Positions 1 to 9,116 of a stretch of DNA of 64,000 nucleotides are shown here, piece after piece. Numbering within the stretch: position 1 is the first letter of the stretch; every line of letters starts with the position of its first letter. This DNA is from Paenibacillus sp. SZ31 (lineage in GTDB: Bacteria; Bacillota; Bacilli; Paenibacillales; Paenibacillaceae), in contig NZ_JABBEA010000005.1 of assembly GCF_012912005.1 (NCBI RefSeq), forward strand, positions 248,001 through 312,000, read 5' to 3'. Under the pieces are notes generated by a model. It did no database searches. It saw only the letters and a program-made list of their open reading frames with translations, and was not told where the DNA came from. Made by a program: the position numbers and the translations under genes.

Positions 1-1308
1 ATCCTTCATGGATCTATAGACCAACTGGGAGAACAGGCTGTTGGACCATGCAAACCATTTTCGTGTAAAAATCGTTGGATCATCGGCGTGGAAGCCTTCA
101 TGCATATACCCCGTATCTGCATCTGTCGCTTCGAGCATGCGAATAATCTCCAGTTTCTCCTCCGCAGACTGTGAAGTCAGTCCCTGCATGGATAAGCCCA
201 TATGCCAGATGTAATCGGGCGGTGTGTGTGGGCTACCGATTCCTTTGGCAACCTTGCCCTCATAATAGAACGGGTTCTCTTTGCTCAGGGCAAAACGGCG
301 TGTATTCTGGTAGATCGGATCATCCGCTGTGACGTAACCCAGATATGGAATGGACATGAGTCCCGGTGTACCCGCATCGTCCATGAGACAGTGGTTGCCA
401 TAACCGTCCGTCTCGTACGCGTAGATTGGTCCAAATTCCGGATGGAGATAAATACCATACAGTTGAATGCCGTGATCCACGTCCTGCTCCAAATCCTTCA
501 ATTCCTGCAAAAATTCCATATCCCGGAACACCCACTCGGCAAACTCCTGCATCTGACGCAGAGCGACAACCGCGAACATATTGCCTGGAATGTTGTAGTG
601 GAAATCGCACGCATCATCACTGGAACGGAAGCCGGACCAGATCATACCCGTGTAATTGACTGGCATACCCTTTCCGTGATTACGGAGAGAATCTGTTGGG
701 ATACCGTTATTACGAGTAAAGCGATATGGAGATTGTTCCATGTGATGCTGTTCGACTTTGAACAGGTCCACGATTTTACGCATCGCTGCTTTGAAGCTTG
801 AATCGAAAATGTCGGTCAGCTCGGTTTCCTTCCAATATAAATACGCCAAACGTACAACAAAGCATAATGAGTCGATCTCAAATTTGCGTTCCCACACCCA
901 AGGTGACATGTCGGTCTCGTCCGTGGTGTTCCAATGCCAGTCATTCGCCGTCTCATTGAAGGCATTGGCATAGGGATCGATGTGAACATATTGGATATGA
1001 CGTTTGATCAGCCCACCAATGATGCGCTGCAGGTCCTCATCTTCTTTTGCAAACGGAATGTAATGTACCACCTGCTCCACGGAATCACGCAGCCAGGAAG
1101 CCGAAATATCTCCTGTGATGACAAAAGTCGTACCGTCCTCCATCAACTTGGTTGTTGTTTCAATTGTGTTGGGGAAGCAGTTTTTGAATAATTGCAGCAG
1201 TTTTGGTCGGTGAGCCAGTTTCTGTTCTGCTTCTTCGAGCACGGCCTGAATGGATTGTGGCAAAGCAACAGGTGGCATGGGTATTTTGGGTAATCTGAAC
1301 TGTTCCAT
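1..1308 (-). CDS. GH125 exo-alpha-1,6-mannosidase, 3' end cut by window
   Basis: The minus-strand frame is open from an ATG at 1308 to the window edge, giving 436 codons without a stop. GH125 proteins are about 430 residues, so only the last few residues are missing. The start has AAGGAG about 12 bases upstream. Family-typical stretches are ITGDISASWLRDS near residue 60, WHWNTTDETD near 130 and SGFRSSDDACDFHYNIPGNMF around the predicted acid aspartate near residue 231. GH125 enzymes are metal-independent and remove terminal alpha-1,6-mannose. No signal peptide is seen, so it probably acts in the cytosol on imported mannan fragments. It is the last visible gene of the importer/glycosidase operon and lies behind repeat copy A. 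The family call is firm; the exact glycan is inferred from context. Confidence 0.9.
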   Translation of the reverse strand, partial: MEQFRLPKIPMPPVALPQSIQAVLEEAEQKLAHRPKLLQLFKNCFPNTIETTTKLMEDGTTFVITGDISASWLRDSVEQVVHYIPFAKEDEDLQRIIGGLIKRHIQYVHIDPYANAFNETANDWHWNTTDETDMSPWVWERKFEIDSLCFVVRLAYLYWKETELTDIFDSSFKAAMRKIVDLFKVEQHHMEQSPYRFTRNNGIPTDSLRNHGKGMPVNYTGMIWSGFRSSDDACDFHYNIPGNMFAVVALRQMQEFAEWVFRDMEFLQELKDLEQDVDHGIQLYGIYLHPEFGPIYAYETDGYGNHCLMDDAGTPGLMSIPYLGYVTADDPIYQNTRRFALSKENPFYYEGKVAKGIGSPHTPPDYIWHMGLSMQGLTSQSAEEKLEIIRMLEATDADTGYMHEGFHADDPTIFTRKWFAWSNSLFSQLVYRSMKD

Positions 1309-1342
1309 GGATGAGTGCAACTCCTTAAACAAATTGAATGGT

Positions 1343-1546
1343 GTAGCTATAAAAGATCAAGCTGAGAACATTCACACTAGACCACTACGATGACAGAATA
1401 ACCTTCTGATCGCTGTTATCCCCAGATTTTTTGATTCCCTTTTCTAAAGGGTAAATCCGGGGATAAAGGCGAACGCTGACGCTTCTTCTGGTTATTTCTG
1501 TCCTCTCCGTTAACGTGTGAATAAAGAGCTGGACATGTATAGCTCG
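1343..1546 (+). repeat. Dispersed palindromic repeat, copy A
   Basis: About 204 bp fold back on themselves. The outer arms are imperfect (TAGCTATA, then ATTCACAC, then GACAGAATAACC on the left; the complements GGTTATTTCTGTC, GTGTGAAT and TATAGCT on the right). A central stem pairs TTATCCCC (1416-1423) with GGGGATAA (1459-1466). The copy lies between the GH38 and GH125 genes, so it sits inside their transcription unit. It lacks the AGCTTTCT/AGAAAGCT hairpin found in the other four copies. Confidence 0.8.
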
Positions 1547-1563
1547 AAATATTTCAAAAAGGT

Positions 1564-4500
1564 TTACCGCAGTAGCACGGTTTGTATTTCGTAAGGTTTA
1601 AAAGATAATGTGATCTGGCCATTGGTATGGGCCAGTGGTTTGATCGGTTCTTCCAGTGCGTTGGAGTGATACGCTTGCTCAAAGGCATGCGGCCAATGCA
1701 ATGTGATGTTGTCGCGTTTGCCTGATGATTCATAGAAACGAAGCACGGTGCCTGGCCCATCCTCCGCCATTTTGACCGTATCAAGAATGACGTGATTACT
1801 ATTAAAGTTAATCCAGGAGCCTGTTGCTGGACGTACAGGTGCCGCAATTGCAGTTGCATCTGCAATTGGATCTACTCCAGTCCCTGTGCTTGGCTGTACC
1901 TGCTCTATCTGCTGCTCTTGTTGTATCTGGCCCTTTTGTTGCACTTGTTTCACTTGCTGTACTGTCACCTCATGATTCAGCTCGGCAGCCTGACGTACGG
2001 TGTGTGCAGTTCGCCAGTCTCCGTCATGTGGATATAGGGAATAGGTGAATTCATGTTCTCCCAGATCAGCCGTGCGATCAGGCCATTTCGGTGCTCGCAG
2101 CAAGGACAAACGAATGGTGCTTCCCTGCACGTCATACCCGTATTTGCAATCATTGAGCAGGCTCACGCCGTATCCATATTCGGATACATCCGCGAAGCGG
2201 TGTCCACAGACTTCATACTGGGCTTGTTCCCAGCTTGTGTTACGATGTGTTGGGCGTTCCAGTGCGCCAAATGGAATCTCAAATGTCGCTTTGGAGGTAA
2301 CCACATCAATTGGGAAGCCAACTTTCAGAAGTTTGTGATTCTCGTTCCAGCTCACCTGTGTCTGGAAGTCAATTCGCCGTGAATCATGATAAAAGACGAT
2401 ATCTTGTGTGATTTCCGATTGATGTAGCTTCCAGCGGAAACGCAGGATATCCTTCGTTGTACCCGCCAGCACCAGCTTTTTCTCCAACAGTTCCACTTCG
2501 CCAGCAATCTGCTCTTCATAACGACTGTCGATATCCCATGCATCCCATAACGTCGGACGATCGTGGAAGAAGTGAAGTTGATTGCCTCGTTCACCCGGCT
2601 TCAACATCTCACGCTCTGCGGTTTTATCCCACAGACGGGTGATCTCCCCACGTTCATTGAATTGCACATGATAAAAGGCGGTATCCCATGTATCATTAAA
2701 GGTTGGTTGTGCGGCAAGGGTGGTCATTTCCCGTACATTCGTTTCCCTTGTATTTTCCGGTACAAGCCAAATCGTTTTATATCCAAACGCCGGAATGTCT
2801 GTCACGAGAATAGACATGCTGTCATCCTCCCGATCCATCCGCAAGCGCTGGCCTTTTTCATCGATGCCGTAGCGATCCAAGCCATCCTGCACAGGAAGTT
2901 GAACGACTGCACTCCGTTTCCAGCCCAGGCTGTTGAATACAACATAGGCTACTGAACCTTCTGGTCCCTCTGTGTTGATACTCGTTGTCAATGCTGCAAT
3001 GCCTTGATCCAGTCCGGTTCTGCCTAATTCAAATACCTGTACATATTCCTCATTCGAAGTGACGTAGGACTCCGTAATCGCCGATCCCGGTATAATATCG
3101 TGGAATTGATTCAGCAAAATTAATTTCCAGCCTTCATGCAGTGCTGAACGCACTTCAGCTTCTGCATCTGCCTCCATATCTGGCAGAGCGAGTGTATTCC
3201 ACAGCTCAGCTTCTCGATATAGAACCTCCGCTTTCCGGTTGTTACGCTTATTGCGCGCATGGGTCGTATAGGTTCCCCGATGTAACTCCAGATACAGATC
3301 GCCATGCCACTTCGGAAGTACAGGTTGCTCCTTTTCAATTCCGGCAAAGAAAGCTCCAGCTGTGCTATATCGGCTCGCAGGCTGACCTACCATCAGGTCT
3401 GCGCGATCCACATACTCCAGCATCTCGCGTGTTACGCCACCGCCGCCATCACCGTGTCCGTATAGAAGCATATGCTCCGGATGAGTTGCTTTCTCACGGT
3501 AGGACTGCCAGTGATCATGAATGTCCTTCGGCAGGGTGTGTTCGTTAACCCCATGATTGAGGTAGGACAGGATCGGTGTGCCGTCAATACCCACCCAATG
3601 GAAGAGATCGTATGGAAACACATTTGTGTCATTCCATCCGAGCTTTGTTGTCATGAAATACTCCACATTGCCATGCTTCAAAATCTGCGGCAGGGAGGCA
3701 CAGTAACCAAACGTATCCGGCAGCCATTCAATCTGTGATGTCTTGCCAAACTCCTCCATATAGAAACGCTGACCATATAACATCTGGCGAATCAGGGACT
3801 CCCCGCTTGGGATGTTCAGATCGGGCTCAACCCACATGCCGCCCACCAACTCCCAGCGACCTTCTACAATCCGCTGCTTCACCCGTGCATACAGCTCGGG
3901 ATCATGCTCCTTCAGAAACGCATATAGTAAGGGTTGGCTCTGGGAATAAACATAGTCAGGATATTCATTCATGAGTGCATCCACGGTGGAGAAAGTACGG
4001 CTCGTTTTGCGTACCGTCTCACGTACAGGCCACAGCCAGGCAATATCAATATGGGACTGTCCCACCATATGCTCCAGACCTTCCGCGTTTCCGCCAATCT
4101 CACGCACATGATGCTTCAGATTATTCTCAATCTGACGAATACCCTCTCCCTGCTCAATCTCTTCTGCTGACATGCCTACAAATTGATCCATCGCACGATA
4201 CACCAGTTCTAACAGGCGAACCCGCCGAAAGTCACTTTCCGGTAGCAACACAGCCGAATCACGGACAATAATGACGGTATACATCAGACTACGAACCGCT
4301 TCATTGGGTCTCACCAGCAAGCTCGTAATTGATGTGATTGGCGGCTGAATAACCGCCTGTTGATTCAACGGGTCTACAGGTTCAGGTACCGGATCAAACA
4401 TCTCGATCTCCAGTTCTGGAGCGTTTCCGACTTTGGATGGATCAAGCGTGACGTAGGTATGATTGCGGTCAAGGCCCTGATAAGAGTTCCCATTTACCCG

Positions 4501-4770
4501 AAGCAAGCCTTCTCCGCCTGTCTCAAATACAAGTCCATAAGGTGTTTGCTGCCATGTAGCAGGAATCTCCAAACGTGTTCTGAAAAAATAAGTCGTTCCC
4601 TGTTTGCTCGGAAAACGCTCAAAATCTTGCCCTTCGGGGTACTCACCCTGATCCTCATACTGTCCTGGCACATGATAATAAGCGCGGGTAATGTCCCAGT
4701 TGCGCAGCTGTAATTGCTCAAGCCACTGATGTTCGGACAACTCGCGAATAAATCGTCTGATACGTTCCAA
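1564..4770 (-). CDS. GH38 alpha-mannosidase
   Basis: This 1068-residue protein belongs to family GH38, retaining zinc-dependent alpha-mannosidases. The metal-site motif HIDIAWLWP has H240 and D242, and the predicted nucleophile is D352 in PDTFGY. A beta-rich C-terminal half follows. It starts with TTG at 4770, four bases after the GH3 stop, with GGGAGG nine bases upstream inside the end of the GH3 gene, so the two genes are probably translationally coupled. No signal peptide is present, which suggests a cytosolic enzyme trimming alpha-linked mannose from imported oligosaccharides. An odd glutamine-rich stretch (VQQVKQVQQKGQIQQEQQ) at about residues 935-960 interrupts the C-terminal domain and looks like an expanded low-complexity linker. 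The family call is firm and the linkage preference unknown. Confidence 0.93.
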   Translation of the reverse strand: MERIRRFIRELSEHQWLEQLQLRNWDITRAYYHVPGQYEDQGEYPEGQDFERFPSKQGTTYFFRTRLEIPATWQQTPYGLVFETGGEGLLRVNGNSYQGLDRNHTYVTLDPSKVGNAPELEIEMFDPVPEPVDPLNQQAVIQPPITSITSLLVRPNEAVRSLMYTVIIVRDSAVLLPESDFRRVRLLELVYRAMDQFVGMSAEEIEQGEGIRQIENNLKHHVREIGGNAEGLEHMVGQSHIDIAWLWPVRETVRKTSRTFSTVDALMNEYPDYVYSQSQPLLYAFLKEHDPELYARVKQRIVEGRWELVGGMWVEPDLNIPSGESLIRQMLYGQRFYMEEFGKTSQIEWLPDTFGYCASLPQILKHGNVEYFMTTKLGWNDTNVFPYDLFHWVGIDGTPILSYLNHGVNEHTLPKDIHDHWQSYREKATHPEHMLLYGHGDGGGGVTREMLEYVDRADLMVGQPASRYSTAGAFFAGIEKEQPVLPKWHGDLYLELHRGTYTTHARNKRNNRKAEVLYREAELWNTLALPDMEADAEAEVRSALHEGWKLILLNQFHDIIPGSAITESYVTSNEEYVQVFELGRTGLDQGIAALTTSINTEGPEGSVAYVVFNSLGWKRSAVVQLPVQDGLDRYGIDEKGQRLRMDREDDSMSILVTDIPAFGYKTIWLVPENTRETNVREMTTLAAQPTFNDTWDTAFYHVQFNERGEITRLWDKTAEREMLKPGERGNQLHFFHDRPTLWDAWDIDSRYEEQIAGEVELLEKKLVLAGTTKDILRFRWKLHQSEITQDIVFYHDSRRIDFQTQVSWNENHKLLKVGFPIDVVTSKATFEIPFGALERPTHRNTSWEQAQYEVCGHRFADVSEYGYGVSLLNDCKYGYDVQGSTIRLSLLRAPKWPDRTADLGEHEFTYSLYPHDGDWRTAHTVRQAAELNHEVTVQQVKQVQQKGQIQQEQQIEQVQPSTGTGVDPIADATAIAAPVRPATGSWINFNSNHVILDTVKMAEDGPGTVLRFYESSGKRDNITLHWPHAFEQAYHSNALEEPIKPLAHTNGQITLSFKPYEIQTVLLR

Positions 4771-4774
4771 CGTC

Positions 4775-7129
4775 TTACGCCTCCCTTACGGTCAGTTCGG
4801 CTATTTGCGTATCGTTAACGCAGCTGCCGATATGAATATGGAATTGTCCCGGTTCAACGACAGGCTTCAAATCACGACCAATATACTGCAGCTGCTCGGC
4901 CCCGATGTGGAATTCCACGATCTGTGTTTCTCCAGGCTCCAGCTTCACTTTCGCAAACCCCTTTAGTTCCTTGGCGGGACGAGTCAGCGAACTGACCACA
5001 TCAGAGATATACATCTGTACAACCTCTGCACCTGCATAACGGCCAGTGTTGGTCACATTCACCGATACCGTAACCGTATCACCAGCTGTCATGGACTCAG
5101 CACTCAGTTTCGGCTCGCTATACTCAAATGTGGTATAGCTTAGTCCGTATCCAAATGCATAACGTGGCTCCAGATCCTCTTCCAAATACCTTTTGCCTCG
5201 GGAACGTTTGCCGTTATAGTAGATTGGTAACTGACCGACATGCTTCGGAATGGAGATCGTCAATTTGCCTGACGGATTCACATCACCGAATATAATATCT
5301 GCGATGGCATGCCCGCCCTCTTGACCCGGATACCACGCCTCCAGAATCGCATCAGCATGTTCATCTACCCAAGGTTCAGTGATGGGACGACCATTAATGT
5401 AAACAACGACAAGTTTTTTGCCGAGCTTGTGAATCTCCTGAATGAGTTCCAACTGTACTCCGGCAAGACCCAACGTCATCCGGTCGATCCCTTCGCCACA
5501 CTCCATATCATTCCAAGAGTTATCCGACACATTGGAAGCTCCCGTTTTCAGATCGATCGTTCCTTCTCCAAAGTCACGCGCACTGGAGCCGCCAACCACC
5601 ATAATGACCGTATCCGCCTGGCTGGCAACTTCAATCGCACGCTCAAATCCTTCTTTTGAATCACCTTTAATCCGGCAGCCCGGTGCATAAAGAATCTGAT
5701 CTGTACTGCTGTCACCAGTCAACGGACCAACAGAACTCTTCTCCGTTTGCCCATCCACATGATTAGCCAGCTTACTGCGAATCCCATCCAGTACCGTCGC
5801 CACTTTCGACTTCGGTTGCGGAGATGTGTAATCGCCCAGTTGATTGTAGGCCTGATCCGCATTGGGGCCAATGACGGCAATCCGGCCCACATTTGTTATC
5901 GATAGAGGTAGAGTTTCAGCCTCATTTTTGAGAAGTACAACACCTTCCGCAGCCAACTGGCGTGCCAGCTGAACATGCGCTTCACTGCCAATCACTTCTG
6001 CTGCCCGATCGGCATCCACGTAAGGCTGTTCGAATAAACCCAGTCTGAACTTCAACACCAGCACGCGAGAGGCAGCCTGTTCCAGAACCTGCATATCAAG
6101 CTTTCCTTCTGTCACAGCCTGCATCAGATATTGCCCAAACATCTCACCGGACATTTCCATATCGATGCCTGCCTCAATCGCCTGTACGGAAGCTTCCATT
6201 CCATCTGCCGCGACATCATGCCCACTTGCCAGCATGTTGATCGCACCACAATCCGTAATGACCAGACCGTCAAAGCCCCAATCCTTACGCAAAACATCTT
6301 CCAGCAATTCCGTATTCACGGTGCAAGGCGTGCCATCAATTTCGTTATATGCTGGCATGATCGACGCAGCGCCCGCTTCCACCGCTTTGCGGAATGGATA
6401 GAGATCCACTTCCAGCAGTTCGCGCCAGCCCATATGTACAGGCCCTGCATTACGTCCACCTTCCGAGCTGCCATAACCAACAAAATGTTTCAGCGTTGCC
6501 GCTACTGCATCGTCCCGATCAAGACTTTCACCCTGAAGCCCTTCCACGGAAGCAACTGCCAGTTCTCCAATAAGAAACGGATCTTCACCGAAGCATTCCT
6601 CCGTACGTCCCCAGCGCGGATCACGCACAACATCCAGTACCGGAGAATAGGTGACCGCACCACCTTGGGCACGTGTCTCCCTTGCTACTGCCTGGCACAT
6701 CTTCCGATACAGATCCACATTCCAGGTGCTCCCCAACAAAAGGGGGACAGGATAGACCGTTCCGTCAATGGCCATATGACCATGCGAACACTCTTCCCCG
6801 ATCAGGATAGGAATCCCCAGTCTGGAATGCTCTACCGCATAACGTTGAATCAGGTTAACCGCCTCAGCGCCTTCTCTGGCGGATAGTCCATTTTCCAGCG
6901 TAACGCCCGTCCACGGATCTGCCCGAAGTGCACCATAGAGGGAGCCGACGCCCCCATTTTCCACTTGCTGTTTAAAGGAATCATTTAACGTGATGTTCCC
7001 TTGATCATTCGTATATGTTTGCCAGCCAAATGGCTGCGTAAGTTGGCCTACCTTTTCTTCCGTAGTCATCAGGCTAAGCAGGTGTTGTGCCCGTTCCTCT
7101 ACGGATTTGCTTTGGTCCTTGTAAGTCAT
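4775..7129 (-). CDS. GH3 beta-glycosidase (BglX-like)
   Basis: This is a family GH3 enzyme of 784 residues with an N-terminal barrel, an alpha/beta C-terminal domain and a fibronectin-like tail. The predicted nucleophile is D293 in VITDCGA. KHFVGYGSSEGGRN is typical of the BglX beta-glucosidase branch; the NagZ-type His-Asp dyad of GH3 beta-N-acetylglucosaminidases is not seen. The start is the ATG at 7129 with GGAGAG about ten bases upstream; an in-frame TTG at 7147 lacks a good site. No signal peptide is visible. It lies 36 bases after the second permease and is coupled to the GH38 gene. In an N-glycan locus it might handle a beta-linked core sugar, but the sequence does not reveal the substrate; beta-glucosidase or beta-xylosidase activity is equally possible. 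Confidence 0.88.
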   Translation of the reverse strand: MTYKDQSKSVEERAQHLLSLMTTEEKVGQLTQPFGWQTYTNDQGNITLNDSFKQQVENGGVGSLYGALRADPWTGVTLENGLSAREGAEAVNLIQRYAVEHSRLGIPILIGEECSHGHMAIDGTVYPVPLLLGSTWNVDLYRKMCQAVARETRAQGGAVTYSPVLDVVRDPRWGRTEECFGEDPFLIGELAVASVEGLQGESLDRDDAVAATLKHFVGYGSSEGGRNAGPVHMGWRELLEVDLYPFRKAVEAGAASIMPAYNEIDGTPCTVNTELLEDVLRKDWGFDGLVITDCGAINMLASGHDVAADGMEASVQAIEAGIDMEMSGEMFGQYLMQAVTEGKLDMQVLEQAASRVLVLKFRLGLFEQPYVDADRAAEVIGSEAHVQLARQLAAEGVVLLKNEAETLPLSITNVGRIAVIGPNADQAYNQLGDYTSPQPKSKVATVLDGIRSKLANHVDGQTEKSSVGPLTGDSSTDQILYAPGCRIKGDSKEGFERAIEVASQADTVIMVVGGSSARDFGEGTIDLKTGASNVSDNSWNDMECGEGIDRMTLGLAGVQLELIQEIHKLGKKLVVVYINGRPITEPWVDEHADAILEAWYPGQEGGHAIADIIFGDVNPSGKLTISIPKHVGQLPIYYNGKRSRGKRYLEEDLEPRYAFGYGLSYTTFEYSEPKLSAESMTAGDTVTVSVNVTNTGRYAGAEVVQMYISDVVSSLTRPAKELKGFAKVKLEPGETQIVEFHIGAEQLQYIGRDLKPVVEPGQFHIHIGSCVNDTQIAELTVREA

Positions 7130-7165
7130 CAATCTGCATCTCTCCAATCCTATAACGTGATCCGG

Positions 7166-8086
7166 TTATTCTTTGACCGCGCCCACCGTCAGACCCTGTA
7201 CGAAATAACGCTGGAAGAACGGATAGGCGAATATAATCGGCAACGTAGCAAGCACAACCATCGCCATTCGGGACGTATCCTGCGGAATGGACTGCATGGC
7301 TGCCAGACTCATCGAACTGTTAGCAGAGTTCTGCTGGATAAACTGGATGCTCGACTCAATCCGCATCAGCATGGATTGCAGCGGTACCAGATTCGGATTA
7401 TCGATGTATAATAACGCATTGAACCAATCATTCCAGTAACCGAGTGTACTGAACAACCCGATGGTTGCCAGCCCCGGCAAGGAGAGTGGAACCACGATTT
7501 TCATAAAGGTATAGAACTCACCGGCGCCATCAATTTTCGCCGATTCAATGACTGCATCCGGTACACTGGTGGAGTAGAATGTACGCAGGATCATAATATA
7601 GAAGGCATTCATCGCCAGCGGCAGAATCAGTGCCCATAACGTATCTTTCAACCCAAGCAGCTGGGATACGACCATATAGGTTGGAATCATCCCGCCGTTG
7701 AACAGCATGGTAAGAATTGCAAAGATGGAGAAAAATCTCCGATATCTGAAGCTCTTGCGGGAAACCGCATACGCATACAGCGACATGAGAATCAGACTGA
7801 TGATGGTACCAAGTACCGTCACCAGGATGGTAACTCCATACGCCCGCAGCAGCGTGTCCCCACTCTGCCAGACAAACTGATATGCCGCGAGACTCCATTC
7901 TGCCGGAATCAGACGATACCCATCACGGGCCAGTGCTTTCTCGTCTGTGAACGAGATGATGACTACAAATATAAAAGGAAATACACAGATCAGAGCGAAT
8001 AGACCTGCGATGATGTTCATGATCACGTTCCAGCCGTTGGATACGTGGTGGAAGTCGCGTTTTTTAACGAGCCCTGCTTGAGCCAT
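7166..8086 (-). CDS. Carbohydrate ABC transporter permease (LplC-like)
   Basis: A 306-residue inner-membrane subunit of a CUT1-type sugar importer, closest in character to the LplC/YtcP group. Six hydrophobic segments are visible, beginning at about residue 20 (VIMNIIAGLFALICVFPFIFVV). The cytoplasmic coupling loop ESAKIDGAGEFYTFMKIVVPLSLPG is the EAA motif that contacts the ATPase. It is 23 bases after the first permease and 36 before the GH3 gene, clearly in one operon. No ATPase gene is in the locus, so a shared MsmX-type ATPase encoded elsewhere is likely. The substrate is inferred from the surrounding mannosidases. Confidence 0.92.
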   Translation of the reverse strand: MAQAGLVKKRDFHHVSNGWNVIMNIIAGLFALICVFPFIFVVIISFTDEKALARDGYRLIPAEWSLAAYQFVWQSGDTLLRAYGVTILVTVLGTIISLILMSLYAYAVSRKSFRYRRFFSIFAILTMLFNGGMIPTYMVVSQLLGLKDTLWALILPLAMNAFYIMILRTFYSTSVPDAVIESAKIDGAGEFYTFMKIVVPLSLPGLATIGLFSTLGYWNDWFNALLYIDNPNLVPLQSMLMRIESSIQFIQQNSANSSMSLAAMQSIPQDTSRMAMVVLATLPIIFAYPFFQRYFVQGLTVGAVKE

Positions 8087-8109
8087 AGTGGTTCACTCCT
8101 TTCCCTGTC

Positions 8110-9039
8110 CTAGAATAGGCTGCTGTCTTTATCTACTTTGCGAACAACATAGTTGGAGATAATAACAAGCACAAAGCCCACCACGGATTGATACAATCCC
8201 GCTGCTGTACTCATGCCGATCTCACCACTAGTTTTCAAACCTCGATATACATACGTATCAATAACATTTGTCACGGAATATAGCGTACCCGAATCCCTTG
8301 GCACCTGATAGAACAGTCCAAAGTCGGCATAGAAAATGCGGCCTACGGCCAGTAAGGTCATAATCGTGATGATAGGCGACAGCAACGGAATCGTAATGTT
8401 ACGAATCTGCTGCCATTTGCTTGCTCCATCAATCATGGCTGCTTCATACAGTGATTTATCAATCCCCAGAATGGAAGCCAGATAGACAACGCTGCTATAC
8501 CCGATGGTTTTCCATAACGCTACGAATACCAGAATATACGGCCAATATTTTGCCTCGGAGTACCACTGAATCGGTTCCATCCCGAACCAGCCGATGATCT
8601 GATTCAACATACCGCGGTCCATGCTCAGGAAGCTGAATGCGAAGTAACCAACGATAACCCAGGAAAGGAAATACGGCAGGAACATGCCCGTTTGATACAG
8701 TTTGGCGAGTCGTTTATTAACCAGTTCCGAGAGCAGGATTGCCAATGCCACAGCAAATACCAGTCCCAGGAAGATAATGGCGATGTTATAAAAGAGGGTG
8801 TTGCGTGTAATGAGCCATGCATCACTTGTGCTGAACAGGAATTTGAAATTGTCCCAACCTACCCATTCGCTCTTCATCAGACTTGCCCAGAACCCTTCAC
8901 GGCTGAAGCGATATTCCTTAAAGGCAGCCACTGTGCCCACGAGTGGCAAGTAGGAGAAGAAGAAGAACCAGATGGCGCCTGGCAGCACCATGAGCAGCAT
9001 GACTCGGTTTCTAATCAGGTTTTTCAAAAATGTAGTCAT
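8110..9039 (-). CDS. Carbohydrate ABC transporter permease (LplB-like)
   Basis: A 309-residue permease of the LplB/YtcP-type CUT1 family. The N-terminus (VMLLMVLPGAIWFFFFSYLPLVG) is the first membrane segment and five more follow. The EAA loop reads EAAMIDGASKWQQIRNITIPLLSP. It follows the binding-protein gene after a 77-bp gap containing a hairpin with a T-run, so its expression is probably lower than that of the binding protein. GGAGGATC gives a strong ribosome site before the ATG. It forms the heterodimeric channel with the next permease. Confidence 0.92.
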   Translation of the reverse strand: MTTFLKNLIRNRVMLLMVLPGAIWFFFFSYLPLVGTVAAFKEYRFSREGFWASLMKSEWVGWDNFKFLFSTSDAWLITRNTLFYNIAIIFLGLVFAVALAILLSELVNKRLAKLYQTGMFLPYFLSWVIVGYFAFSFLSMDRGMLNQIIGWFGMEPIQWYSEAKYWPYILVFVALWKTIGYSSVVYLASILGIDKSLYEAAMIDGASKWQQIRNITIPLLSPIITIMTLLAVGRIFYADFGLFYQVPRDSGTLYSVTNVIDTYVYRGLKTSGEIGMSTAAGLYQSVVGFVLVIISNYVVRKVDKDSSLF

Positions 9040-9066
9040 TGTGGAGATCCTCCTTCAGGCTTGAAT

Positions 9067-9105
9067 GAAAAAGGACCGGACGCGATAAGCAGTCGCCCGA
9101 TCCTT
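9067..9105 (-). terminator. Intercistronic hairpin with T-run
   Basis: Read on the minus strand, AAGGATCGGGCGAC pairs with GCGTCCGGTCCTT and is followed by TTTTT. It lies between the binding-protein stop and the first permease. A partial terminator here would give excess binding protein over permease, a common arrangement in ABC operons. Confidence 0.6.
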
Positions 9106-9116
9106 ACGATGTATCG

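Noticed and set aside
202..801. Plus-strand open frames of 199 and 71 codons
   Set aside because: They lie opposite the GH125 gene, have no family features and are explained as shadows of it.
6131..6886. 251-codon plus-strand frame
   Set aside because: It lies opposite the GH3 gene, which has a firm family assignment.
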